Shown piece by piece: positions 9,701 to 20,300 of a DNA stretch of 36,636 bases. The position numbers and the translations under genes are program-made. Source of the stretch: Saprospiraceae bacterium (GTDB taxonomy: Bacteria > Bacteroidota > Bacteroidia > Chitinophagales > Saprospiraceae); contig JADJYH010000058.1 in NCBI GenBank assembly GCA_016719855.1, positions 1 to 36,636 on the forward strand, in the 5' to 3' direction. The first letter of the stretch is position 1. Every line of letters begins with the position of its first letter. The notes under the pieces are model-generated. The model searched no databases. It saw only the letters and a program-made list of their open reading frames with translations, and was not told where the DNA came from.

Positions 9701-9892
9701 TTGATGACGGCTTTGACGGCAGGGCTGGCGCTCATCCCACTGGCCATCGCGGGCGACCTGCCCGGCAACGAAATCCAAAGCCCGATGGCGAAAGTCATTT
9801 TGGGTGGCTTGCTCACGTCCACTTTGCTCAATGTTTTCATTGTGCCGGTGGTCTATTTTTTGACCAATAGAAAAAAGGGAAATGAACTATAA
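6733..9892 (+). CDS. Heavy-metal efflux RND permease (CusA/CzcA type), one frameshift and a repeat-encoded insertion
   Basis: After one repair the protein has about 1,052 residues, the normal HME-RND length. It begins MLNNIIQFSLQNRLLVIVATVLLIVFG (first membrane helix) followed by the porter domain (VDVFPDLTAPTVVVLTEAHG). The central helices contain NTMSLGGMAIAIGALVDDAIIDVENVFKRL, the TM4 region whose acidic residues carry protons. The second half starts after SLVVSITLTPVLGSYLL and ends VFIVPVVYFLTNRKKGNEL. The TM4 motif is neither the classic Cus nor Czc form, so I do not name the metal. One extra T near 9584 breaks the frame (true reading ITLFGVATRNGILL). A palindrome at 9091-9160 adds about 24 residues to the periplasmic part. 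The stop overlaps the next ATG by 11 bp, implying translational coupling. The adaptor is upstream beyond fic. Confidence 0.93.
9091..9160. repeat. GAGTTAT-type palindrome inserted in frame in the RND pump gene
   Basis: The left arm (9091-9126) is built of GAGTTAT-like heptamers (AGTTATGAGTTAGGAGTGATG...) and the right arm (9127-9160) of inverted units (ACTCAAA, ACTCATA). Read in the gene's frame it encodes SYELGVMSDELSTQNSKLIT and a few more residues at about 787-810, between DANR and FKIPLSYVADV. Homologues normally have only a short connection there. The heptamer is the same as at 24724-24787 and at the ends of the 31502-32012 element. Confidence 0.85.
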
Positions 9893-11066
9893 AATCAGGT
9901 TTTTCATGGCATTGGCAATGGCAATTCCAGCTCATGCCAACGCCCAATCGAGCCTCGAAACGGTGCTTGCATCGGTCGAAAGAAACAACCGCTCGCTTGC
10001 CGCCGACCGCCAGTTTTGGGAAGCCAAAAAATTAGAATACAAAACGGGCTTGACTTTGCCCAACCCAACGGTACAGGGCCAGTACCTGTTCGGCTCCCCG
10101 GCGGCGGCGGGCGACCAGGTGGACTTTTTCGCCGTCCAGCCCTTCGACTTTCCGACGACTTACAAAAAACGGCGGGAATTGGCGGAGGTCCAGGGCGCAG
10201 TTTCCACTTCCGTAATTGCTGGTCGGCGGCAGGATATTTTGATAGAAGCCAAATTGGTTTGTATCGAAATGGTCTGGCGCAACAAGTTGGCGGCGCAGCA
10301 CGACCGTCGGAAATTGGACTTGGAAAAACTCCGGGGCGATTTCCAAACCAAACTCGACAAGGGCGACGGCAACATTTTGGACTTGAACAAAACGAGGCTG
10401 CAACTATTGGAAATCAACCAGTTGCAGCAAGAAAACACCGTCGAACTGCAAAAATTGCAAACGCATTTGATTGAATTGAACGGCGGCGAGTCGCTCGTTT
10501 TTTCCGACACGATTTACCCGCTGCTGCTCGAAGTCGCCGCTTTCGAACAAATCGAAAAGGAGTACGAAGCCGCCGACCCGATGCGACAATCCTTGGAACA
10601 GGAAAAGCGCATCGCCGAAAAACAGTTGGAATTGAGCAAGACTTGGCGGCTGCCGAAGTTCGAGGCGGGCTACCACTACCAGGGCATTTTGGGGCAGCGT
10701 TTCAATGGCATCCATGCGGGCGTGACGCTGCCGATTTGGGATCAGAAGCATCGGACGGAGGCACAACAGGCGCAGGCGCTTTTTGCCGATTTGCAAATAC
10801 AAAGCCACTTGAACGAGCAATTTTTTGAAATAAAGGAACTGTACTATCGTCAGGCTGCGCTGAAAAAATCGCTCGATGAATACCAGTTTGCCATTTCACC
10901 TGTCAGCAACACGGCTTTGCTTGACAAGGCTTTGCGGCTCGGTGAAATCACGGTGATTGAGTATTTTTTGGAAACGAGTTTTTACCAAAATGCCGTGCTG
11001 CATTTCCTGAAAACGGAGCGGGAATACCATGCGGCGGTGGCGGGATTGATGAAATACAAGATGTAA
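9882..11066 (+). CDS. TolC-like outer-membrane factor of the metal-efflux system
   Basis: This is a 394-residue protein with a signal peptide (MNYKIRFFMALAMAIPAHANAQ). The mature start SSLETVLASVERNNRSLAADRQFWEAKKLEYKTG is the first helix of the OEP (outer-membrane efflux protein) repeat, followed by LPNPTVQGQYLFG (strand region). The second repeat begins near DPMRQSLEQEKRIAEKQLELSKTWRLPKFEAGYHYQG and GVTLPIWDQKHRTEAQQAQALFADLQ. Together with the adaptor and the pump it would form a channel from periplasm to the outside. It is shorter than E. coli TolC but normal for CzcC/CusC homologues of Bacteroidota. The start overlaps the pump stop (ATGAACTATAA). It is the last gene of the plus-strand operon and converges on the giant minus-strand gene. 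The frame is intact. Confidence 0.9.
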   Translation: MNYKIRFFMALAMAIPAHANAQSSLETVLASVERNNRSLAADRQFWEAKKLEYKTGLTLPNPTVQGQYLFGSPAAAGDQVDFFAVQPFDFPTTYKKRRELAEVQGAVSTSVIAGRRQDILIEAKLVCIEMVWRNKLAAQHDRRKLDLEKLRGDFQTKLDKGDGNILDLNKTRLQLLEINQLQQENTVELQKLQTHLIELNGGESLVFSDTIYPLLLEVAAFEQIEKEYEAADPMRQSLEQEKRIAEKQLELSKTWRLPKFEAGYHYQGILGQRFNGIHAGVTLPIWDQKHRTEAQQAQALFADLQIQSHLNEQFFEIKELYYRQAALKKSLDEYQFAISPVSNTALLDKALRLGEITVIEYFLETSFYQNAVLHFLKTEREYHAAVAGLMKYKM

Positions 11067-11240
11067 TTTTGACGGGATAAGATGCGTGATGAGTAAATAA
11101 ACAAGATGCGCTGAACAACGGATTCAAACCACCCGATACCAGTCCTGATATTTATCGGGGCAGCGCAAAAAGCCAATAACGATGCTGAATCGGGAGGTCA
11201 GTATGCCTGAGTGCGGCCGTTCTTACCGATTCAACAACAC

Positions 11241-11274
11241 AAAAAAGTCCCGATGGAAGTGCATCCACCGGGGC
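11241..11274 (-). terminator. Rho-independent terminator of the giant gene
   Basis: On the minus strand a GC-rich stem (GCCCCGGTGG pairing with CCATCGGGAC, one mismatch, short loop) is followed at once by six T. It lies 43 bp past the stop of the giant gene at 11317, the right place and direction. Confidence 0.75.
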
Positions 11275-11316
11275 TTAATTTTGTTATCAAAGTAAGTTTA
11301 AAGAATAAAGAAATCC

Positions 11317-14300
11317 CTAGTTCTGGCATGGCCCGCAAGTAGCGCCTTCTGCGAAGTAAGTAGGCCACAGCCACAAAGAAATGTATCTCGTCTTCTGGTC
11401 AATGCTACCAGGGTTGGAGCAGATGGTAATCTTGCCATCGCCGTCGGTGTCTTCGCAAGGGCAGACGCTGACGGAGGAGCTTGGCACACAAGGGTTTAAG
11501 TCGCTTTGGTCAAACAACTGGTGCGTTACTGGATAGTTTTCAAAATAGCCATCCCCATCTTGGTCAACCGGAGTACAACTGCCCATTGATGGGTTCGGGT
11601 CGCAGGCATTGAGCGGGTTGCTGTCCGTTCCGGCGTGGTAAATTCCATCGAAACCGGTTTCCTCACCATCCGAAATGCCGTCGCTGTCACTATCGCTCGA
11701 AGTACTGAAATCGCTGACATCGTTCCCATCGGCCACACCGTCATGGTCGTCATCGAGGTCGAAGGCATTGATGATGCCGTCGCCGTCAAAGTCGCACAGA
11801 GAGGTCGTAGAAGTTGGGTTGCAACGGTCCAATGGATTGCTCTCGTTGCCATCCTGAACACCGTTTTTGTTGCTATCTTCCTGGCCGTCCTTTAGGCCAT
11901 CACCGTCTGTGTCTTGTACCAGTGGGTTCGTATCCTCGCTCGGGTTGTACCTACCGTCGCCACCACATTCTACGTTGTCACTGATGCCGTCTGCATCGCT
12001 GTCACTGTTCGGGTTGTACGGGTTGACATCGTCACCGTCGTACACACCGTCGTTGTCGTCGTCAAGGTCAAGGTCGTTGATGGTGCCGTCGTCGTCAAAG
12101 TCGCAGGTGGCCACGGTCTTGTCGTCGCCGCACCTTGGAGCCGCCGAAGGGTGGTTTGTTTCGGGCAGCTTGTCTCCGACCACGAAGTTTGCAAAGCTGT
12201 TTGCGTTTTCGGAATTGGACAAAGTCGTATGAATCAACATGGCGCTCTTGTCGTTGCCCGGCCCTTGAAAGATGCTGTTTCCATCGAGGTCAAAGTCGGT
12301 CATTACGTAACCCGAGCTGATGTAATTGGCCAACACAGTGGTATTGTTGGTGTTCATCACGATGTGGAAGAACAGGGTCAGCACGTCGTTGCTGGGGCCT
12401 TGGTACACTGTTTGGCGGTTGCTGTTAAAGTCACCGGCCCACAATGCCATTTCGCCACCGCCGACGTCAACCCTTGAGTTTGAGCCTTTGGTTATAAGGG
12501 TTGGGTCGGTGAAATCAAACAGGGTGACAGTTTTTGAAAGTAAAAAAAAGTTTTCCGTGACCACACCGAGGTGGTTTCGGTGACGAAGGGCAACGTAATA
12601 GTTCCCACTGCGCACCAAGTTGAACGACAAAATACTGTCGCCATTCGGCATTACCACATCCCCATCACGTTGCAGCAAAGCAGAACGGGTTGCTACAATA
12701 CTGTCGGGCTTTGCGAGATGTCGAAGCTCGATAAGCACCCAGTCAACTATTGCATTTTCACCGGTTAACGTAAAAGCTGCAGGGTCGCAGACCTCTGTAC
12801 CGCCTTCATTGGCAAGCTTGAACAGGTCAATTGACTTGTATGGCTCATTGGTGGGGATAACCCCTTTTGCTCGAAGGCCGTCCTTCATCAAATCGGAGTT
12901 GCCAGTGCCGACGGTTGGCCCCTGAAGCAAGGCTCTTACTTGTATTTTCACGCCCACACAACTGCTGCTGATGAAGGGGTCGCAAGCGTCCCGGGGGTTG
13001 CTTTCACCAAAGTCCACGATGCCGTCAAAGTTGAGGTCTTCCAGGTTGTCGGCCAGCAAGTCCCCATCGGTATCAGTGAGGATTGGGCTGGTTTCTCCCT
13101 CGTCGAAGAAGCCGTTTTGGTTGGTATCTTCGATGCCGTCGGGCAGGCCGTCCCCGTCGGTATCCACATTGAGTGGGTTCATTTCATTCGTTTCCACAAT
13201 ACCGTTTCGGTTTCTGTCCTCAAGGTCGTCACGGGCACCGTCGCCGTCACTGTCCAAATCCCGGAAATTCAGGATGCCATCGCCATCGTCGTCCACGTCT
13301 GGCTGGCCGTTTACCTCACCAATCATGCCGTCTGTGATTACAGTGATGTATGGGCTGGTATCGGTATCCGAATCGTCCGTTGGGTCACCGTCGTTGTTGG
13401 TGCCATCTGGGTCTGTGCTTACAAAGCCAATGGAAGCAAGTCCATCGTGGAACCCATCGTCGTTATTGTCAATCAGGATGTCTATCATTCCGTCCTCATC
13501 TTGGTCGAAGGAGAACATCCTCAGTTCTGCCATATCCCGAATACCGTCACCGTCCGTATCCAAATCCCGGAAATTGAGCAGGTTGTCGTTGTCGTCATCG
13601 CCAACCAAATAAACAGTTCCATCGTTGTTCACATCTTCGGGACGACCGTCAATTACGACCCCATCAGGTTCGGTGAGCACTCTTGGCCTTTCCACGAAAT
13701 CATCGTGGAACCCATCTTTTGCGGAATCATCAAACTCGGTGAGCAGGTCAACCCTGCCATCCCCGTTCTCATCCACACCACCCACTTCAATCAAATCGGG
13801 AATGCCGTCGTTGTCGTCATCGAGGTCGAGGAAGTCAACTATTCCGTCGCCATCGTAGTCCGGGTTTTGGCTTGGATCTCCACCCGAATAATCAATGCCA
13901 TCGTACTCGATGAGTGACCTGGACGGGTTTTCGTCACCAGGGATTACATCCTCATCCGGGTCATAAACACTTGCATAGCCGTCAGAGTCGCCATCCTCCA
14001 TAGAGGTTGCGTCGGTTAGTACCGGGTAGTCAATGCGGCCATTTCCGTCCGTGTCCACACCACCAGCTTCTATCAAGTCGGGGATGCCATCATTGTCGCT
14101 ATCAAGGTCGGCGAAGTTGAGCATACCGTCTCCGTCTGGGTCAAGTACCGTGGTGTTGAAAATGACGCTGGTCGTTACGCTTGCGTCGTTGTCGTTGGCA
14201 TCAAAGCCGTAGGCGTAGCCGTCGCCGTCGTTGTCCCAGCCCAATTGAAGGGCGTTGTCCACCATGCCATCGCCGTTCCTGTCATTGAACCCAGCCTCGA

Positions 14301-17300
14301 TGATGTCTGGGATGCCATCGTTGTCGCAGTCGAGGTCACGGCTGTTGGGCACGCCATCTCCATCGGAATCTGTATTACCCTCTATCAGGTTGGGAATGCC
14401 ATCGTTGTCGTTGTCAAGGTCAAAATCGTCCACTACGCCGTCATTGTCGGTGTCATTGCCGCTTGTGTAGTAGATGGTCTGGTTTTTTGTCACGGAATTG
14501 CCGCAAAGGTCAACCAGCGTCCAAAGGCGGAGCACATAGCCGCTGCAACCAGACTGGAAGCTCAGGTTGTCCTGGTAAGTAGCCTCCAAGCCACTTGCGC
14601 AGTTGTCCGCTTCATTGGTCACGTCACCTGTAATCGTCAGGTTGTCCTTGTAGTCATCACAAGTAATGGTGATGTCGGCTGGCACCGAAAAAGTGGGCGG
14701 TGTTTCGTCCCTCAGTGTGAATATTTGCTGTAGCTCGGTGTAGTTGCCACATTCGTCCCGCACGTAGAAGGTACGGGTCAGCGTGGTTTCGGACTGACAG
14801 TTGAAGTTCCACTCACTGTCGGTGATGACGAGCGGCGTGGAGATGTCGCAGTTGTCCACAGCAGCAATTTCATATCCAATGGTCGGCTTTGCCGGAACGG
14901 CGCTACATTCCACTTCTTGGTCAAATGGGATACTGCCCTCTACGACCATGTAGCTTACTTGAGTTGGGTCGTGGGCGCCATCGAGGTAATCCCATTCATC
15001 AATCTGCACTTGAAAAGAGGTTTGCGTCAAGTTTTGCACCCGGATGGTGGCTGGCGATGCATCCGTCATGGCGAGACCTCCAAGCACTACCACAGGATTT
15101 TGGTAGCGGTGTACAAAGTTGATGGTCTGGAAATTGTGGTCAAGGGTGGCACTGCTGGCTTCGCCAAATATTTCACCGGATTGGTTCCTGAAATCGCCCG
15201 TACCGCTGAAGGCCATGTAACCGACCATTTCAAAACCGTGGTTCATTTCAGGGTCCCCAGAGGTTTCTTCTTGGCAGAAAATGTCCGTATTGTTGCTGGT
15301 AAGGGAATTGGAGCGCACCGTTGCTGGGTTGTTCTCGTTGAACGTTTGTATTTGCCCCACAAAATTGGGAGTCGGGTAACTCTGCGCAAATGTTGCGGTT
15401 GTGGCAATATTTGAAACCAATTTAGTATTTGCCTCAAACATGAACCCATCGGCGGAAGCACCTTTTCGATGGCTATCCATGCCACATTTTCCTCCGTGTG
15501 GTTGCCATCATTGCCCTCTTCCTCCTGTAGCCGCAGTTGAAATTGCGAGGTGGACACATTTCGCACACGAGCCAGCACTGCCGAGTTGTCATTCTTTGAA
15601 ACAACCTGCGCTAATAGAACCGGCTGGGCGGTAAACTGTATGGGAAAAGAAATGGTCTTCCAGCGGTGCGTCACGTTTTTCATCACGCCCGCAATCAGCC
15701 GCTTGCCATTCGGCAAGGTATAAATCCGGTAAATGCTGGGGGCAGTAACGTCTTGCACGGTGATAACCTGTTGGTCAATTACGCTGTTGCCACAGTAATC
15801 GCTGGCCGTCCAGACGCGGGTAAGCAGGTGGCTGTAAATCGAACAGGAATCAACGCCTTGTGTGGTTTCCTGGTCGAAAGAAAGCCAAACACTGCCGCAG
15901 TTTTCAAAGGCATCCACTACCGGTGGAAGCGGAATCTCCTCATCGCAATGCACTGATATATCACCGGGGATATTGTTGAGCGAAGGAGCCTGGTTGTCCG
16001 ACATGTCAATGTTGGCGGTGGCGGTGTTGCAGCAACCAGTGGTGCTGTTGCATACCTGGTAGGTAAACTCGTCACCTCCACAGAAGGTCGTGTTGGGGAT
16101 GTAGTAGAACTCGCCATCGGTGTCCATGTCCAAAAGCCATTGCTCGGTTGGGTAACGATGGAAAAGATGGGGCCACTTAGGTTGGCATCGTTGGTGCCCA
16201 CATAACCCACGAACACAAAACCTGGGCAGGCATTGGAGAACATGTCGTTTGCAGGCATTGGTGTTTGCGTAACCGTCTTGGTTACCACATTGGAATATAA
16301 CCATGAGCCACAGGTTGAGCGGGCGAGTCCTTCGGCGATATTGCGTGGGAACCGAAATACTTGGTGGTGTATAGGACGCACTGGTAGCACCGGAAATAGT
16401 CGTGAAGTTTGACCATACGGTTCCAAGCAACTGACTTTGCTCCCAAGCATAGTTGACACTTCCGCCATAGCCGCCGACAGGAGCCGATATCGTCGTCATG
16501 GTTGTCGGCACACCGTTGGCACAAAGTGCTTCGTCGTTGCCAATAACACCGGCCGATGTAAAGTTGGCGATTACGGTGAAATTCCTTTCTTCATAACCGG
16601 TACACCCACTGTTCGTTGCTGTAATCCGCATCGTTTTTATCCCACCGGAGGTGTAATACACGCTATGTGGGCCCAGCCCACTGGCAGTTGCCGGCACTGC
16701 GTCAGTCCCGAAATCCCAGGAAACGCTACTTCCGCTACTGGCCGAGCCTTGCACGGTGAAAATTGCACCCTGGCAAGCAGAAGAAGTGTTCCAGTAACTA
16801 AATACTGGATTGGGGTTGGTTGGTTCTTCAATGATCTTGTCACCCCACCAAACCATGCATTCATCACCACTGTAACGTACCCAAACATTGTAGTTTCCAG
16901 GACCGAGATTGGAAAAAGTCATAGGCGACGAAACCCAGGTGGTTCCGTTTATTGATGCCTCCAAAGTTGTGCCCGACGGTGAGGAACCATTCACGGTGAG
17001 CGAACCATTTGGTACATTGCAGGCAGTTGGGCTGATACTGGTTACACTGGATACCGTGAACGGAGGCCGAACATTGTAATTGGTTGTACTTATGCCTTGA
17101 CAACCATTTTTGGTAACTGTCAACTGGACTGGTATGGCGGTAGAAGCAACGCTGTTGGGCACGTTGAACGAAACCGTAAATGGCCCGATGCCCGTGGCCG
17201 TTGAAGGGGTTGCGTAGCTGCCAAAACTCCAGGAATACGTTGCCCCGACCCCAGCATCCTCAGCCTGGAACTGGTAGCTGACCGCTTCGCAAATGAACCC

Positions 17301-20300
17301 GTTCGTGGTGGTCGGGCCAAAATCTATGGCTGAAACCGGGGTTTCTTTCACTTCTTTCACCACCGTATTTGAATTGATCCAAGCAGCGCAGGGTGTCCTG
17401 CGGGTTTGGCGGCGATACCAGGTCGTAGTGGCCATGATAGCTGATGGGTCGTAATCAATAGCTGTTGCTCCAGCAATATCAGTCCATGTGGCACCAAGGT
17501 CAACGCTTTGCTGCCAACGATAGGTGGTATAGCCATCCACGCCACCATTTGGCAGTGCAACACTTAATATTATGGTTGGATTGAAAGCCGCACAATTTGA
17601 CTCTGTTCCACTGATTGATCCTGCCGATGTAAAGTTGGAGGCCACCATTTTCACCACTGCGTTCGAATAGACAAAACTGCCGCAGGTACTGCGCCGAGCA
17701 CCCCTGCGATACTGCGTGGTAGTAGTGATGGTAATGGGGTCAAGGGTAGCAGTTGCAGCGCCTGTGATGTTGGACCAAGTGGCTCCTCCATTTACACTCA
17801 ACTGCCATTGGTAAAATAAGGAGCTTCCTGCACCACCCGAAGGCGTGGTTACACTGGAAATGACGCCAGGGTCAAAGCTGCCGCAGTTGTCCTCATCGCC
17901 CACGATGATGCCGGGGTCGGTGATGTTAAGTTCGACCGTTTTGGTGACAATGTTGGTGAACAGCCACCCACCGGCAGGTAGGCTTGAACATTCCGTAACC
18001 CTTGCCCCACGGCGATACTTGGTCGTTTGATCAATATACGGAGGGTCGTAATTGGCAGTATTTGAACTTGGAATATCCGTCCAGGTTGTGCCATCGTCAA
18101 TGCTCTCCTGCCATTTGTATTCGGCAGTGCCATTGACTGCCCCGCTGACCCAAATATCGAAATGGCTGATGCCATAAGGCGTTCCGTTGTTTGGGTTGAT
18201 GGGCGAAGTCAGGTTGACAAATGGAGGTGTGGTGTAAGTTGCGGTAGGTGTACCACCTTTAACAGTCACTTTGGTCACGTTTTGACCTGTTACCGTGAGG
18301 AACATCGGTTCACCGTTCTGATTGGTGATGGTGTAGGTGGCACCATTGGCGCTTCCACTTACGGGTGGGTCAACTTTCCAAGTGACGTCGGTGCCGCTGG
18401 TAGGCAGCGTCCCAAGCATTAGCTGTGGGTCGTAACCACCGCATTGGCTTTCATCCGCAGAGATGCTGCCTCCAGTCGTGAAATTGGCGGTCATTGACTT
18501 GAGAACTGAGTTGGAATACACCCATCCCGTGCAAGGCAACAACCTTGCTGCCCGGCGAAAGTGGGTGTTATTTGAAATGGAAGGTGGGTCATAATTGGCC
18601 GAGTTTGTACTGGCAATGTCCGTCCAGGAAGTGCCATTGGTGCTTTGTTGCCATTTGTACTCCGTGGTGCCAGTGCCAGGGCTTGGGGCTGTGCTGCTGG
18701 AAATCAATGCTGGGTCAAAGCTCGAGCCACAACCCGATTCCTCACCACTAATAGTGCCACCGCTCGTGTAGTTGCCGCCACTTGCCACCGAAATGGCCTG
18801 TGTGATGGAGCAACCAGAGGCGCTCGTCACGGTCACGTTGTAGGTGCCAGCTGACAGACCAGTACGAACACCATTTTCAGCCGCTAGGTCAGCTATCTGA
18901 TCGGCCGTAAGCGCTGTATTGAAAAAATAGCGCACATCGTCCATTTTGCCTTTATAATAATTATTGCCACTGCTAATGACCTAACCAGAAAATGACCCGC
19001 CGACACCCCCATTGTTGCTATGCGCAGTCAGGCTTGTGAAATTCGCTGTTGTTTCTGTGCCGGGCGTCCCATCCAGGTAAAGGCGGATCTTCCCGGCTTT
19101 GAAAACCATCGCAACGTGGTGCCAATTGTCGTCGTTAGGGAAAGTGAGCGTACCTGCACTATACAGCGTGCTGCTGCTTCGCCGCACCCCAGCCTGCAAA
19201 ATGTTGTTGCTCAACTGCATGGCGATGCCAACCCCCGAAGAATTGCTGGAGCCACCTTCTTCAAACAAAGATTTTGTGCCTGAAAGGTTAAGAGGTTTTA
19301 TCCACATGGACACCGTCAGGTTGTTCAACGACACTTCCATGAAGCCGCCGTCCACGCTGTATTTGATAGCTGTACTCCCGTTGAAATAGAACGATTTGTT
19401 GCCTTGCACGGCATCGTTGGTATAAATTGGGTAACCAGTCACGCCGTTACTGTGATTGTTGTTGCCACACTCATCATTGGTGGAGACTTCCTCAAAAGTC
19501 CACCATGCACTTTCTTCCATATCCGACCAGCGGTAACTGTACGGCGTGTCGCCACCGATAGGGGTCATGGTGATGCCGCCATTGGCCACGCCACAAGCCT
19601 CATCTGTAACAGCAAAACTTCCGCTCATGCCGCTGGAGCAATCAGGGTCGGCACAGTCAATGAGACCGTCGAAATCGTCGTCACGGCCATTGTCGCAGAC
19701 TTCGGTGGAACAGATTGGTTTGAGTGCGCTGCTGGGAACAATACTCCAATTTACGTCACCGGGTTTTTTCCAGTACACTTGGAAGTGGTCGCCACCAGAG
19801 CCTTCTTTTTGCAGCAACTCAACGTAATAATTTTGATCAGCAGTCAGGTTTATGGTAGCCGATGTCTGAGATGCGTATTTTGTGTAGTCCGTGACGTTCG
19901 ACCAACCAGGAACATCAGCGATCATCTGTTTATTCAACCTGTCCTGGTCTGTGCTTAAATACAGTTGGACATTGTCATCACCCGTAACATTGAACACATA
20001 ATTACCCGTAGTTGGCGGCACAAGGTAACCGTACACCCTCGTCCCATAGTTGTCACTGTAATTCTGTGGGCCTTGGAAGGAACTGATAAAACCTGTTTCA
20101 TTATAGTTGTTGGGGTAATTGGAATTTGAGATGAGGTCATTAACCAAGGTACCACTAATGCTTCCCCAGCGGTCGTAGGTTAGTCCTCCCGTGTTGCACG
20201 ATGCAGCAGCAGGGCAGTTGACTTTTGATAACGAAACTGCATCAATGTACATACCCACGTTGTAGCGACTATTGGTGAAGGTGAAACTGGAAATCGGGTC

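Noticed and set aside
11140..11165. A plus-strand terminator after the TolC-like gene (CCCGAT...ATCGGG hairpin)
   Set aside because: The stem is short and has no T-run, so I do not call it. The terminator at 11241 points the other way.
12940..13917. Long plus-strand open frames opposite the thrombospondin-3 region
   Set aside because: Reverse reading of repeated Asp/Gly codons gives Val/Ile/His-rich frames without stops. The repeats on the minus strand explain them.
18981..18983. Reassignment of TAG as a sense codon
   Set aside because: TAG ends the same gene at 11317-11319 and the four-helix-bundle gene at 31935-31937, and other genes contain no internal TAG.
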